NCBI RefSeq assembly: GCF_025460805.1 | Contig: NZ_JAMXFJ010000001.1 | Location: 151,849 to 215,848 of the forward strand | Length of the DNA: 64,000 bases | Source of the DNA: Microvirga sesbaniae | Lineage (GTDB): Bacteria > Pseudomonadota > Alphaproteobacteria > Rhizobiales > Beijerinckiaceae | Direction: 5' to 3' | Shown here: positions 44,368 through 52,863 of the stretch, one piece after another | Position numbering within the stretch: position 1 is the first letter of the stretch | Layout: the number at the start of each line of letters is the position of its first letter | The notes under the pieces: generated by a model | What the model was told of the DNA's origin: nothing | Databases searched by the model: none | Seen by the model: the letters and a program-made list of their open reading frames with translations, nothing else | Translations under genes and position numbers: made by a program

Positions 44368-44817
44368 TCAGGCCGCGGCCTCGAGGGAGGCCCGGGCGGG
44401 GGCAAGGCTCAGGGGGCGCGAGGGCTTGAGGGCATAGGCGCCGTCGCCGAGAAGGGCTTGTGCAACGGACAGGACGATCAGGTAAAGCGGATATTCCCAA
44501 CCGCCGCCCTGAGCCGAGAAGACCCAGCCGTTGCCCGCGTGCACCCAGGCGGCGCCGAACAGGACCGGCAGCAGGCCCAGCGCCACCCAGCGGCTCTGCA
44601 CGCCGAGCACGAGCAGGATTCCGCCGATGAACTCGGCCAGGAACGTGGCGTAGGCGAGGGCGCCGGGCAGGCCGAGCGATTCGAAGTATTGCGCGGTTCC
44701 TGCGAGGGTGAAGGTCATCCACTTCAGGACGACGCTGTGAGCGATATACATGATTCCGAGCGCGACGCGCAGGAGCAGGGCCGCATAGTCGGAAGCGGAC
44801 GGATGGGCGAGTGGCAT
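44368..44817 (-). CDS. DoxX family membrane protein
   Basis: 149 aa with four membrane helices. LLLRVALGIMYIAHSVVLK, LPGALAYATFLAEFIGGILL and LGLLPVLFGAAWVHAGNGWVF are characteristic of DoxX/DUF417-type proteins. These are often linked to redox or oxidative-stress pathways and frequently sit next to GST or MarR genes. ATG at 44817 lies 12 nt inside the end of the operator region. It is probably the first gene of a doxX-gst unit. Confidence 0.88.
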   Translation of the reverse strand: MPLAHPSASDYAALLLRVALGIMYIAHSVVLKWMTFTLAGTAQYFESLGLPGALAYATFLAEFIGGILLVLGVQSRWVALGLLPVLFGAAWVHAGNGWVFSAQGGGWEYPLYLIVLSVAQALLGDGAYALKPSRPLSLAPARASLEAAA

Positions 44818-44828
44818 TGCAATTCTCC

Positions 44829-44889
44829 ATGCAAGTGCATAAAGTTTTGATGCAGATGCATCGATCCGTCAACTTATATGCATTTGCAT
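44829..44889. promoter_or_regulatory. Three MarR-type operator palindromes
   Basis: ATGCAAGTGCAT (44829-44840), ATGCAGATGCAT (44850-44861) and ATGCATTTGCAT (44878-44889). All three share ATGCA-NN-TGCAT or a one-base variant, at start-to-start distances of 21 and 28 bp, in the 96-bp region between the divergent doxX and marR start codons. A MarR-family dimer is expected to bind such 12-bp palindromes and repress both directions. Confidence 0.75.
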
Positions 44890-44913
44890 TGAATCAAGGA
44901 AGGGTTTGCCCGC

Positions 44914-45360
44914 ATGCAAGAGCCGTCCGCCGCCGTCATCAAGGCCTGGGGGCGCCTGATCCGGGCCGAGCGCACCGTGGTGGGGCGCATCGAGGCGGAG
45001 CTGAAAAGCGCCGGCTTTCCGTCGCTGCACTGGTACGACGTGCTGCTGGAGCTGAAGCGTGGGCCGGACGGGCGGCTCACGCCGCGCGAGATCGAGGCGG
45101 CTGTGCTGTTCGAGCAATACAACCTCTCCCGGCTTCTCGACCGCATGGAAGCCGACGGGCTCGTGCGCCGCATTCCGTTTCCCGGCGACAGGCGGCGGCA
45201 GCTCGTCGAGATCACCGAAGCGGGACGAGCCCTGCAGGAGCGCATGTGGCCGGTCTATGGCGGCGCCATCAGCCGCTTTTTCGGGGAGAAGCTCGGAGAG
45301 AAGGAGGCCGGGCAGCTGTCGGGCCTGCTGCTCAAGCTGTTGCAGGCCGAGAATACCTGA
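44914..45360 (+). CDS. MarR-family transcriptional regulator
   Basis: 148 aa. Winged helix-turn-helix with ALRAERTVVGRIEAELK-like dimerisation helix 1, RLTPREIEAAVLFEQYNLSR (recognition region), LLDRMEADGLVRRIPFPGDR (wing with the conserved D-R) and RRQLVEITEAGRALQERMW. ATG 44914 with AAGGAAGGGT upstream. It is divergent from doxX-gst, with three operator-like palindromes between, so it very likely regulates itself and that unit. The ligand is unknown. Confidence 0.92.
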   Translation: MQEPSAAVIKAWGRLIRAERTVVGRIEAELKSAGFPSLHWYDVLLELKRGPDGRLTPREIEAAVLFEQYNLSRLLDRMEADGLVRRIPFPGDRRRQLVEITEAGRALQERMWPVYGGAISRFFGEKLGEKEAGQLSGLLLKLLQAENT

Positions 45361-45438
45361 GGCTCGAAGAACGAACTGGACCGAAGGACGTTCATGAGAG
45401 AAGACGGCTAAGTTCCGGCGGCCGACGAGGGATCACCC

Positions 45439-45984
45439 GTGAAACCGACCATCTTCTCCTTTCCCATGCCGCGGCGCAGCCTTCTTGCCGTCCTTCTCCT
45501 CCTCGGCGCGGCAGTTCAGATCGCGGGCTTTCCTCCGGCCCGGGCGCAGTCCGCCTCGTCCGCCCGCTCCAGCTCGGCGTCCATCCGCACGCCGGACTTC
45601 GACGAGAGCGTCCGCTGGTACCAGGATATGCTCGGGTTTCGGCTGCTCGGGAGCCAGAGCCTGGTTCCCGGCCGCCAGGCCGTGCTGGAGCGGAGCGGCT
45701 TCCTGCTGGAGATCACAGAGGTCGATCACGTGCTGGAGGCGGACCGGGATCCCCATGCCACGGGCAATGTCGCCGTGACGCCGTTGCCGGTCATCAGCTT
45801 CCTCGTCGCCGACGTGGACAAGGAGGTCCAGCGCCTCCGCAAGGCCGGAGTCGAGATCCTGCAGAATCCCGAAGACGAGCTTGACGGCCGCTATCGCACG
45901 GCGCAGATCCGCGACAACGGCCGGCACCGGATCGAATTGCGGGAGCCCGTCGACGAGAACGGCTTCAACGCGATGGGGCGCTGA
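45439..45984 (+). CDS. VOC-superfamily (glyoxalase-like) protein with an N-terminal signal peptide
   Basis: 181 aa from GTG 45439. Residues 1-37 look like a signal peptide (PRRSLLAVLLLLGAAVQIAG with FPPARAQ-SA cleavage), unusual for this superfamily, which is normally cytoplasmic. The rest is one VOC module pair: SIRTPDFDESVRWYQDMLGF, RQAVLERSGFLLEITEVDHV, LPVISFLVADVDKEVQRLRK and ELDGRYRTAQIRDNGRHRIE. Metal-ligand positions look incomplete. Function unknown; possibly a periplasmic binding or lyase role. Separate from marR by 78 nt. Confidence 0.75.
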   Translation: MKPTIFSFPMPRRSLLAVLLLLGAAVQIAGFPPARAQSASSARSSSASIRTPDFDESVRWYQDMLGFRLLGSQSLVPGRQAVLERSGFLLEITEVDHVLEADRDPHATGNVAVTPLPVISFLVADVDKEVQRLRKAGVEILQNPEDELDGRYRTAQIRDNGRHRIELREPVDENGFNAMGR

Positions 45985-45999
45985 TAGAAATTTTCCATC

Positions 46000-46029
46000 C
46001 TTGGGAATAATCCCAAGCCCGGCGTGTCT
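46000..46029 (+). promoter_or_regulatory. Candidate ECF-sigma promoter
   Basis: GGGAATAA (46003-46010) and GTGTCT (46024-46029) are spaced like an extracytoplasmic-function -35/-10 pair. The first box lies in a 7-bp inverted repeat (CTTGGGA-ATAA-TCCCAAG). It is upstream of the secreted protein, ECF sigma and anti-sigma genes, which suggests autoregulation. Spacing and consensus are only approximate. Confidence 0.4.
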
Positions 46030-46067
46030 CTCATGTCGTGGCCATCACAGGCCTCAGGAGGACACCC

Positions 46068-46454
46068 ATGAAGCTGTTTCTGCGTCCGGCCGTCCTGGCA
46101 GGAGCCCTCGTCGCTGCAACCGTCGCGCTTGCTCAATCCTCTGCCCCCGCCAAGGTGGCGGATACGAGTAAGGGCAAGGCCCTCGTCGATGCCAAGGGCA
46201 TGACCCTCTACACCTTCGACCGCGACAGCGCCGGCAAGTCGGCCTGCAATGGGCAATGCGCCCAGAACTGGCCGCCGCTGATGGCGGGCGGGAGCGCGGC
46301 CGCCTCGGGCGACTGGAGCGTGGTCACCCGCGACGACGGGACCAAGCAATGGGCCTACAAGGGAAAGCCGCTCTATCTCTGGGTCAAGGACACCAAACCG
46401 GGCGAGGTGACCGGCGACGGCGTCAACAATGTCTGGCATGTCGCGGCCCCCTGA
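46068..46454 (+). CDS. Secreted Yx(F/W/Y)xxD repeat protein (COG4315-like)
   Basis: 128 aa from ATG 46068, preceded by AGGAGGACACCC. A signal peptide ends LAQ-SS near residue 23. Two copies of the family motif pattern are visible: GMTLYTFDRDSAGKSACNGQ with CAQNWPP, and GKPLYLWVKDTKPGEVTGDG, ending NNVWHVAAP. The Cys pair in CNGQC may bind a metal or form a disulfide. These small periplasmic or lipoprotein domains are common in Rhizobiales beside ECF sigma factors, with no proven function. 56 nt upstream of the sigma gene. Confidence 0.85.
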   Translation: MKLFLRPAVLAGALVAATVALAQSSAPAKVADTSKGKALVDAKGMTLYTFDRDSAGKSACNGQCAQNWPPLMAGGSAAASGDWSVVTRDDGTKQWAYKGKPLYLWVKDTKPGEVTGDGVNNVWHVAAP

Positions 46455-46510
46455 ACCTTGCAGGAGCAGCCCGTTCATCGTTGAATGACGCGGCCAGCTG
46501 AGAGTCGCCC

Positions 46511-47017
46511 TTGGACGAGATCGCTTCCCTTCTCGAACCGCTGATCCCGGGCCTGCGCCGGTACGCCTGGGCCCTCCTGCGCGATGGCGAGGCGGCGGAC
46601 GATCTCGTCCAGGATACCCTGGAGCGTGCGATCAGCCGCTGGAACCAGCGGCGCGACGGCGATCTGAGAGCCTGGCTCTTCACGATCCAGCGCAACCTGT
46701 TCATCAACAGCCTTCGCCAGAGGAAGGTGCGCGGCACACCCGTGGGGGAGGAGGTCCTGAACGATGTCCAGTCTCCCGACATGAGCCCCGAGGGCCATGC
46801 CGGTCTGCGCGACGTCCTGAAAGGGCTCGAGGCTCTTCCGGAGGAGCAGCGCTCCATCCTGCTGCTGGTGGGCGTCGAGGATCTGTCCTACGAGCAGGCC
46901 GCGCAGGTGCTCGGCGTCCCGCTCGGCACCGTCATGTCACGCTTGAGCCGGGCGCGGGCGCGATTGAGAGATTTCATGGAACACGGGCGCGGTGCCGCCT
47001 TGAGGAGAGTGAAGTGA
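46511..47017 (+). CDS. ECF-family RNA polymerase sigma factor
   Basis: 168 aa from TTG 46511. Region 2: LRRYAWALLRDGEAADDLVQ, DTLERAISRWNQRRDGDLRA and WLFTIQRNLFINSLRQRK. Region 4: LPEEQRSILLLVGVEDLSYE and QAAQVLGVPLGTVMSRLSRA, a typical helix-turn-helix. It directs transcription of stress or envelope genes. Its stop overlaps the next GTG start by 4 nt, so sigma and anti-sigma are translationally coupled. Confidence 0.92.
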   Translation: MDEIASLLEPLIPGLRRYAWALLRDGEAADDLVQDTLERAISRWNQRRDGDLRAWLFTIQRNLFINSLRQRKVRGTPVGEEVLNDVQSPDMSPEGHAGLRDVLKGLEALPEEQRSILLLVGVEDLSYEQAAQVLGVPLGTVMSRLSRARARLRDFMEHGRGAALRRVK

Positions 47018-47823
47018 CGGGCGAGCGACCCATCGGAGAGGACGATCTGCAGGCCTTCGTCGACGGCCGGCTCTCCGCTTCGCAGCGCGAGTCGGTGAGG
47101 GCGTATCTCGCCGATCATCCGGCGGCGGCCACGCAGGTCGAGCGCGAGATCGAGCAGCGGGACGCCTTGCGCGCGCGCCTCGCCTTCAAGGCGCAGGAGC
47201 CCATTCCCTCACGTCTTCGCGTCGCCAACCTCCTGGCTGCCCGCCGTCGCACGCCGTTGATCCGTCCTGCGGCGTTCGCCGCCGCACTGGCATGGCTTGT
47301 CATCGGGGGAGGCCTGGGAGCCTGGGGCGGCATCTGGTGGAGCGCCCGGGCTTACAGGCAGGCAGACGCCATGACCGTCGCCGACAACGCCATCGCGGCG
47401 CATCGCATCTATGTGAGCGAGCGCCTGCACCCCGTGGAAGTTCCCGGCGATCAGGAGGCGCATCTCGTGCAATGGCTGTCGCGGCGCGTGGGCAAGCCGC
47501 TGACGGCGCCGAATCTGAACGCCCAGGGCTATCGTCTCATCGGCGGGAGGCTGCTTCCCGACAGCGGCGAGGCAGCAGCGCTCTTCATGTACGAGAATGC
47601 GGGCGGCAGCCGCCTCACGCTCTATGCCCGGTCGCGCGAGAATGAGTCCGAGACGTCCTTCCGCTTCGAGGAACAGGACGGCGTCTCGGCCTGTTCCTGG
47701 ATCGACAACGGATTGTCCTACGTGGTCACGGCCAAAGCGGATCGCGCCCAGCTCCTGCCGATCGCCGAGGCGATCTACAAGCAGTTGGAGGCGGCAGGCG
47801 ACCCCGCGAAGAGCCGCCTGTAG
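47014..47823 (+). CDS. Membrane anti-sigma factor
   Basis: 269 aa from GTG 47014. N-terminal cytoplasmic part (DDLQAFVDGRLSASQRESVR, HPAAATQVEREIEQRDALRA) is the anti-sigma N-domain but lacks the zinc-binding HxxxCxxC. One membrane helix is at about residues 86-108 (AFAAALAWLVIGGGLGAWGG). The periplasmic part (about 110-269) carries a DUF-like fold with DGVSACSWIDNGLSYVVTA. It probably holds the ECF factor at the membrane until a signal arrives. Overlap with the sigma gene supports the pairing. Confidence 0.88.
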   Translation: MTGERPIGEDDLQAFVDGRLSASQRESVRAYLADHPAAATQVEREIEQRDALRARLAFKAQEPIPSRLRVANLLAARRRTPLIRPAAFAAALAWLVIGGGLGAWGGIWWSARAYRQADAMTVADNAIAAHRIYVSERLHPVEVPGDQEAHLVQWLSRRVGKPLTAPNLNAQGYRLIGGRLLPDSGEAAALFMYENAGGSRLTLYARSRENESETSFRFEEQDGVSACSWIDNGLSYVVTAKADRAQLLPIAEAIYKQLEAAGDPAKSRL

Positions 47824-47839
47824 GGATCTGGCAGCCGTC

Positions 47840-47910
47840 AGCGCACCGTGCGAAAAAGTGGACCCGGCTTTTCGCAGTCAGCGGTGCGCCGGCCAAGAGG
47901 GGAGCATCGG
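47840..47910. repeat. Dispersed palindromic element, family A (copy 6, diverged)
   Basis: GCGCACCGTGCGAAAAAGTGGACCCGGCTTTTCGCAGTCAGCGGTGCGC, then a partial GGAGCATCGGG. It starts 17 nt after the anti-sigma stop and could act as its 3' hairpin. Confidence 0.75.
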
Positions 47911-47927
47911 GTTGATACCCTCCCCAC

Positions 47928-48049
47928 GTCATGGCCGGCCTTGTGCCGGCCATCCCGATGCGGTGAGGCGCGGCGCCTCGAACAATCGGGATCACCGGCA
48001 CAAGGCCGGTGATGACGTGGTGGTGGATTGGACTGGCCGGTGATGACGA
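47928..48049. repeat. REP-like palindrome pair, family R (copy 4)
   Basis: GTCATGGCCGGCCTTGTGCCGGCCAT, the CCCGATGCGGTGAGGCGCGGCG linker, ATCACCGGCACAAGGCCGGTGATGACG, and a short third piece GGCCGGTGATGACG. Confidence 0.85.
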
Positions 48050-48112
48050 CGGGGTGACCATCGGGCCGAGCGATCAGGACAGGGGCCCGAACGATGCGCC
48101 GCTTAAGGATAT

Positions 48113-48160
48113 GAGCATCGGACCCAGACGTGGTCCCACTGTTCACGTCCGATGCTCTAG
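48113..48160. repeat. Dispersed palindromic element, family A (copy 7, short)
   Basis: GAGCATCGGACCCAGACGTGGTCCCACTGTTCACGTCCGATGCTC: one short unit directly at the 3' end of the aldo/keto reductase gene, overlapping its stop codon region. Confidence 0.75.
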
Positions 48161-48984
48161 CCGAACACGGCCGGATCCGGCCCGACGCGGCCGGAGGCGT
48201 CGTCGAGCGTCTCGATCGCACGCATGTCCTCGGCGGCGAGCTTGAAGTCGAACACGTCGATGTTCTCGCGCATGCGGGAGGGCGTGACGGATTTCGGAAT
48301 CACCACGAGGCCGTTGTCGAGATGCCAGCGCAGGACGACCTGGGCGGGCGTCTTCCCGTATTTGCGGCCGATCGCCGTGAGGGTCTCGTCGCTCAGGAGG
48401 GTGCCCTGCCCGAGCGGGCTCCAGGATTCCGTCGCAATGCCGCTCTTCGCATGGAACGCGCGCAGTTCCGTCTGCTGGAAGCGCGGATGCAGCTCGATCT
48501 GGTTGACCGCCGGTGTCACGCCGCTCTCGTCGATCAGCTTCTGCAGATGCTGAACCATGAAGTTCGACACGCCGATGGATTTCGCGCGCCCGTCCTGCTT
48601 CAGCTTGATCAGCGCGCGCCACGTGTCGCGATAGGCCTCGCTGCCGGCCACGGGCCAATGGATGAGGTAGAGATCGACGTGGTCGAGCCCGAGGCGCGCC
48701 AGGCTTTCGTCGAAGGCGCGCAGGGTTTCGTCATAGCCGTGACGGTCGTTCCAGACCTTGGTGGTGATGAAGAGCTCCTCACGGGCCACGGGAGCGGCCT
48801 TGATGGCCTGTCCGACGCCTTCCTCATTGCCGTAGATGGCCGCCGTATCGATCGAGCGGTAGCCCGCCTTGATGGCCTCGCCGACGGCGCCGGCGGCTTC
48901 CTCGTTGGAGACCCGCCAGACGCCGTAGCCGAATTGCGGCATGGCGTTGCCATCGTTCAGGCGGACAGTGGGAATGGTCGACAT
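48157..48984 (-). CDS. Aldo/keto reductase (AKR5/DkgA-like)
   Basis: 275 aa (beta/alpha)8 barrel. Catalytic tetrad: Asp47 and Tyr52 in IDTAAIYGNEEGV, Lys in FITTKVWNDRHG and His in LYLIHWPVAG. GVSNFMVQHLQKLIDESGVT and IPKSVTPSRMRENI form the NADPH-binding part. The closest recognisable type is 2,5-diketo-D-gluconate reductase A/methylglyoxal reductase, but the family is broad. ATG 48984 follows GGAGCAGCCC. Single gene flanked by repeats. Confidence 0.88.
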   Translation of the reverse strand: MSTIPTVRLNDGNAMPQFGYGVWRVSNEEAAGAVGEAIKAGYRSIDTAAIYGNEEGVGQAIKAAPVAREELFITTKVWNDRHGYDETLRAFDESLARLGLDHVDLYLIHWPVAGSEAYRDTWRALIKLKQDGRAKSIGVSNFMVQHLQKLIDESGVTPAVNQIELHPRFQQTELRAFHAKSGIATESWSPLGQGTLLSDETLTAIGRKYGKTPAQVVLRWHLDNGLVVIPKSVTPSRMRENIDVFDFKLAAEDMRAIETLDDASGRVGPDPAVFG

Positions 48985-49132
48985 GGGCTGCTCCATTGAC
49001 AATGCGGCAGGAAGGTAGGGCCGATACGGAATAAGCAAATAGTGACCGCCATCGGCCGACGCCATGCCGGAACCGGCATGGGCACCCTGCGTTGCAAGCT
49101 TGACACGTCCTTCCCCTGCACAGGAGCCCTCC

Positions 49133-50212
49133 TTGTCCATTCCAGAAGCGCGCAAGGGGACTCCGGACCCGACCCTCGACGAGATGGAGTTCCGCAGACG
49201 GTTCCTCGAGCAGTTCCAGGATCCCGCCTTCGAGGCGCTGGAGGGAGTGCTGCAGCGGGTCGCCGATGCCGCCTGGGACGCCTACAGCCACCACCGGAAG
49301 AGCCCCAAGACCCGCAAGGCGGGACCCGGCTTCACCGATCCCGACTACGACCTCGCGGTCGACTGGATCGCCGCGAAGGACGCGATCGGCCGGGCCCAGG
49401 AGCGGCACGAGGACAAGGCCGGTCCGGCCCGCTTCCTTCTCATCTCGGCGTCGTCGCGCAGCGAGCACACCTGTCCCGGCGAGATGTCCAAGAGCTACCG
49501 TCTCGTGGAGATCGCCCATCAGGTCCTGGCCAGTGCCGGCAACACGGAGGTCGAGGTGCTCGAACTGAGCCGCCTCACCGCCGAGTACGGCCGTCACATC
49601 CATCCCTGCAAGGCCTGCTTCTCGACGGCGGCCGCTTTGTGCCACTGGCCCTGCTCCTGCTATCCCAACTACTCCCTCGGTCAGACGCACGACTGGATGA
49701 ACGAGATCTATCCCAAATGGGTCGAGGCGCATGGGGTGATGATCATCACGCCGGTCAACTGGTATCAGGTCTCGTCGCCCTTGAAGCTGATGATGGACCG
49801 GCTCGTCTGCGCCGATGGCGGCAATCCGGACCCGACCTCGACCCAGGGCAAGAAGACGGACATCGCCAAGGGTCTCGAGCTGAAGGGCTGGGACTATCCC
49901 AAGCACCTGGCCGGCAGGCAGTTCTCCGTCATCGTCCACGGCGATGCCGAAGGGGCGGGGAGCGTCCGCCGCAGTCTCTCCGACTGGCTGCGCGCCATGG
50001 ACCTGGAGCCCGCGGGCGCGGCCGCGGAGTTCGAGCGCTATATCGGCTACTGGAAGCCTTACGCCACCAGCCATGAGGAGCTCGACCGGGATCAGGCCGT
50101 TCAGGACGAGGTGCGCAACGCCGCCTGGACCCTGCTCGAGGCCGTCAAGGCGAAGCGGGACGGAAAGCTCGTCGCCGCCGGCGGGAACCTGAAGGAGCCG
50201 CGGCAGAAATAG
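49133..50212 (+). CDS. NAD(P)H-dependent FMN reductase/flavodoxin-fold oxidoreductase
   Basis: 359 aa from TTG 49133 (CAGGAG is 6 nt upstream; an in-frame ATG at 49064 overlaps the divergent promoter region). An N-terminal helical region of about 90 residues (EFRRRFLEQFQDPAFEALEG) precedes a flavodoxin-like domain (about 97-300). FLLISASSRSEHTC is the phosphate-binding start; MIITPVNWYQVSSPLKLMMD is the GSPxY-like flavin region. Six Cys in HPCKACFSTAAALCHWPCSC could hold a metal or cluster, unusual for the family. Substrate unknown. Confidence 0.75.
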   Translation: MSIPEARKGTPDPTLDEMEFRRRFLEQFQDPAFEALEGVLQRVADAAWDAYSHHRKSPKTRKAGPGFTDPDYDLAVDWIAAKDAIGRAQERHEDKAGPARFLLISASSRSEHTCPGEMSKSYRLVEIAHQVLASAGNTEVEVLELSRLTAEYGRHIHPCKACFSTAAALCHWPCSCYPNYSLGQTHDWMNEIYPKWVEAHGVMIITPVNWYQVSSPLKLMMDRLVCADGGNPDPTSTQGKKTDIAKGLELKGWDYPKHLAGRQFSVIVHGDAEGAGSVRRSLSDWLRAMDLEPAGAAAEFERYIGYWKPYATSHEELDRDQAVQDEVRNAAWTLLEAVKAKRDGKLVAAGGNLKEPRQK

Positions 50213-50221
50213 CGCACGAAA

Positions 50222-50244
50222 AAGCCGGCCCGGATGGCCGGCTT
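50222..50244. terminator. Terminator between convergent genes
   Basis: Stem AAGCCGGCC/GGCCGGCTT with loop CGGAT. The T-run lies on the minus strand, so it mainly serves metQ. Confidence 0.75.
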
Positions 50245-50269
50245 CATGGCGCGTCGTCCAGGACGATGC

Positions 50270-51055
50270 CTACCAGCTCGTCAGAACCGAGCCCTTGAAC
50301 TTCTCCTCGATGAACTGCTTCACCTCGGGCGTGTGGTAGCTCTCGACGAGAGCCTTCACCCAGGGCTTGTCCTTGTCTTCACTGCGCACGGCGATGAGGT
50401 TCACGTAGGGGCCCTTCGGGTTCTCGCGGGCGATGGGATCCTTCACCGGATCGAGGCCGCCCGCGGTCGCATAATTGGTGTTGATGACGGACGCATCCAC
50501 GTCCTCGAGGACGCGCGGTCCCTGGGCGGCTTCGATCTCGACGAACTTGATCTTCTTCGGGTTGTCGGTGACGTCGATGGGCGTCGGCTTGAAGCCGACA
50601 TTGTCCTTCAGCTTGATCAGACCCTTGTCCTGCAGCAGCAGAAGCGCCCGGCCGCCATTGGTCGGATCGTTCGGGATCGAGATCGTCGCGCCGTTCGGCA
50701 GGGCGTCGAGGCTCTTGTGCTTCTTGGAGTAGATGCCGATCGGGAAGTTCACGGTGAGCGCGACGCTTTCGATCTTGAAGCCGCGGTCGGCCACCTGGTT
50801 GTCGAGATAGGGCTGGTTCTGGAACGAATTCGCCTCGATGTCGCCGCCGGCGAGCGCCGTGTTGGGCACCACGTAGTCGGAGAACTCGACGATCTTGAGG
50901 TCGAGGCCCTTCTTGGCCGCGATAGGCTTCACGGCTTCGAGGATCTGCGCGTGCGGGCCGGGCGTGGCGCCGATGCGGATCGTCTGGGTCTGGGCCAGGG
51001 CCGGCAGGGCGGCAATCGAGAGAAGGGCGGCGAGGCCCAGCTTCTTCAGGTTCAT
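50270..51055 (-). CDS. metQ: Methionine ABC transporter substrate-binding protein MetQ
   Basis: 261 aa. Signal peptide ends ALA-QT near residue 22; there is no lipobox cysteine, so it is a soluble periplasmic protein rather than a lipoprotein. RIGATPGPHAQILEAVKPIA, NSFQNQPYLDNQVADRGFKI, ATISIPNDPTNGGRALLLLQ and VINTNYATAGGLDPVKDPIA are diagnostic of NlpA/MetQ. It binds methionine (often D- and L-). Third gene of metN-metI-metQ. Confidence 0.93.
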   Translation of the reverse strand: MNLKKLGLAALLSIAALPALAQTQTIRIGATPGPHAQILEAVKPIAAKKGLDLKIVEFSDYVVPNTALAGGDIEANSFQNQPYLDNQVADRGFKIESVALTVNFPIGIYSKKHKSLDALPNGATISIPNDPTNGGRALLLLQDKGLIKLKDNVGFKPTPIDVTDNPKKIKFVEIEAAQGPRVLEDVDASVINTNYATAGGLDPVKDPIARENPKGPYVNLIAVRSEDKDKPWVKALVESYHTPEVKQFIEEKFKGSVLTSW

Positions 51056-51089
51056 CGGGTGACTCCTTGTGCGATGTTGTGTTCGATGA

Positions 51090-51755
51090 TCAGGCGTGGC
51101 GGATTCGCTTGTTGAGGTGGCGTGCGAGGCGGTCGCCGATGCTCTGCACCGCCTGGACCAGCACGATGAGCACGACCACGACCGCGAGCATCATCTCGGG
51201 CATGAAGCGCTGATAGCCGTAGCGGATGCCGAGATCCCCCAGGCCGCCGCCGCCGACCGCGCCGACCATGGCCGAGAAGCCCAGCAGCGACACGACGGCG
51301 AGCGTCAGGCCGAGAACGATGCCGGGCAGGGCCTCGGGGATCAGCACCTTGCGCACGATCTGGAGCGGGCTCGCGCCGAAGGCGCGCGCGGCCTCGATCA
51401 GGCCCTGGTCCACTTCACGGATCGCGCCTTCGATGAGGCGCGCGATGAAGGGCGTGGCGGCGATCGTCAGCGGCACGATGGCGGCGTTCGTGCCGATGGA
51501 GGTGCCGGCGATCAGGCGCGTGAACGGGATGATCGCCACGACGAGGATGATGAAGGGGGTCGAGCGCGTGGCGTTGACGATGACGCCGAGCACCCGGTTG
51601 ACCCAGGGGGCTGCGAACAATTCGCCCTTGCCGGACGTGGCGAGGAACACGCCGAGCGGCAGGCCGAAGAGCGTGGCGATGAGCGCCGAGACGGCGACCA
51701 TGTAGAGGGTTTCGCCCGTGGAATTGGCGATGAGGCGGATCATCTCAGGCGACAT
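51090..51755 (-). CDS. metI: Methionine ABC transporter permease MetI
   Basis: 221 aa, five membrane helices. [40 protein letters not shown], the EAA-like loop [20 protein letters not shown] and [20 protein letters not shown] are typical of MetI. Start overlaps metN by 11 nt; metQ follows 34 nt downstream. Confidence 0.93.
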   Translation of the reverse strand: MSPEMIRLIANSTGETLYMVAVSALIATLFGLPLGVFLATSGKGELFAAPWVNRVLGVIVNATRSTPFIILVVAIIPFTRLIAGTSIGTNAAIVPLTIAATPFIARLIEGAIREVDQGLIEAARAFGASPLQIVRKVLIPEALPGIVLGLTLAVVSLLGFSAMVGAVGGGGLGDLGIRYGYQRFMPEMMLAVVVVLIVLVQAVQSIGDRLARHLNKRIRHA

Positions 51756-52839
51756 GGCCGAGGACCTCCGTGTCGAGACCGTGCTTGTTCAGAAAGTCGA
51801 GGGTGGTGGCCAGCGATTGCTCGGGCACGCCGACCACGAGGGTGCCGAACGGGCGTCCTGCGATCTCGTCCACCGAGCCCGACAGGATGTTGGTCTCGAT
51901 GCTGAGATCGCGCGCAAGCCGCGCGAGGACGGGGTCCGTCGCGTGGGGGCCGCGGAAGCCGATGCGCACGACCGCCTGGCTTCCGGGCGCCGCCTCGGCC
52001 GTGAGCCTGCTTTGCACGTAGGGCGGCAGGGCGCGGCCGGATTCGTCGGCGAGGAACGAGCGGGTCACCTCGTGCTGCGGCCGGGTGAAGACCTCGAACA
52101 CGTCGCCCTGCTCGACGATGCGTCCGCCCTCGATCACCGCGACCTCGCGGGCGATGTTGCGGATCACCGCCATCTCGTGGGTGATGAGCAGGATGGTCAG
52201 GCCGAGTTCGTCGTTGATCCGGCCGAGCAGGTCGAGGATCGACCGGGTGGTTTCCGGGTCCAGAGCCGAGGTCGCCTCGTCCGACAGGAGAACCTTGGGC
52301 TTGGTGGCGAGCGCGCGGGCGATGCCGACGCGCTGCTTCTGGCCCCCCGAGAGTTCGGACGGATAGCGGTTGCGCTTGTCCGAGAGGCCGACGAGGGCCA
52401 GAAGCTCCTCCACGCGGGTCCCGATCTCGGCCTTGTCGTAGCCGGCCACCTCGAGGGGCAGGGCGATGTTCTGGGCCGCCGTGCGCGAGGAGAGCAGGTT
52501 GAAGTGCTGAAAGATCATGCCGATCGAGCGGCGGGCATGACGAAGCGCGGCTTCCGGCAGGGCCGCGATGTCGGCGCCGTCGACGATCACCTTGCCGGAG
52601 GAGGGCTTCTCGAGCCCGTTCACCAGGCGGATCAGGGTCGACTTGCCGGCGCCCGAACGGCCGATGACGCCCAGGATCGAACCCTGGGGGACGGCGAGAT
52701 TGATCTCGCGAAGGGCCGTGACGGGCTGGTCGTCCCGTCCGGGAAACGTCTTGGACACCTTCTCCAGGCGCACGATGGGCTCCGCCGGGATCAGGCGCTG
52801 GGCAGTCTGGCCGCCGAGATAGCCGAGAGGGGCGTTCAT
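51745..52839 (-). CDS. metN: Methionine ABC transporter ATP-binding protein MetN
   Basis: 364 aa from ATG 52839 (AAAGGCG upstream). The ATPase domain has Walker [10 protein letters not shown] near residues 64-72, [16 protein letters not shown] and [18 protein letters not shown]-terminal NIL regulatory domain follows (about 285-364, [20 protein letters not shown]), which in E. coli binds methionine and mediates feedback inhibition. The reading frame runs further upstream to 52959 but that stretch is not conserved-looking. First gene of metNIQ. Confidence 0.93.
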   Translation of the reverse strand: MNAPLGYLGGQTAQRLIPAEPIVRLEKVSKTFPGRDDQPVTALREINLAVPQGSILGVIGRSGAGKSTLIRLVNGLEKPSSGKVIVDGADIAALPEAALRHARRSIGMIFQHFNLLSSRTAAQNIALPLEVAGYDKAEIGTRVEELLALVGLSDKRNRYPSELSGGQKQRVGIARALATKPKVLLSDEATSALDPETTRSILDLLGRINDELGLTILLITHEMAVIRNIAREVAVIEGGRIVEQGDVFEVFTRPQHEVTRSFLADESGRALPPYVQSRLTAEAAPGSQAVVRIGFRGPHATDPVLARLARDLSIETNILSGSVDEIAGRPFGTLVVGVPEQSLATTLDFLNKHGLDTEVLGHVA

Positions 52840-52863
52840 GAAGTCGCCTTTGCAGTGACGTCG

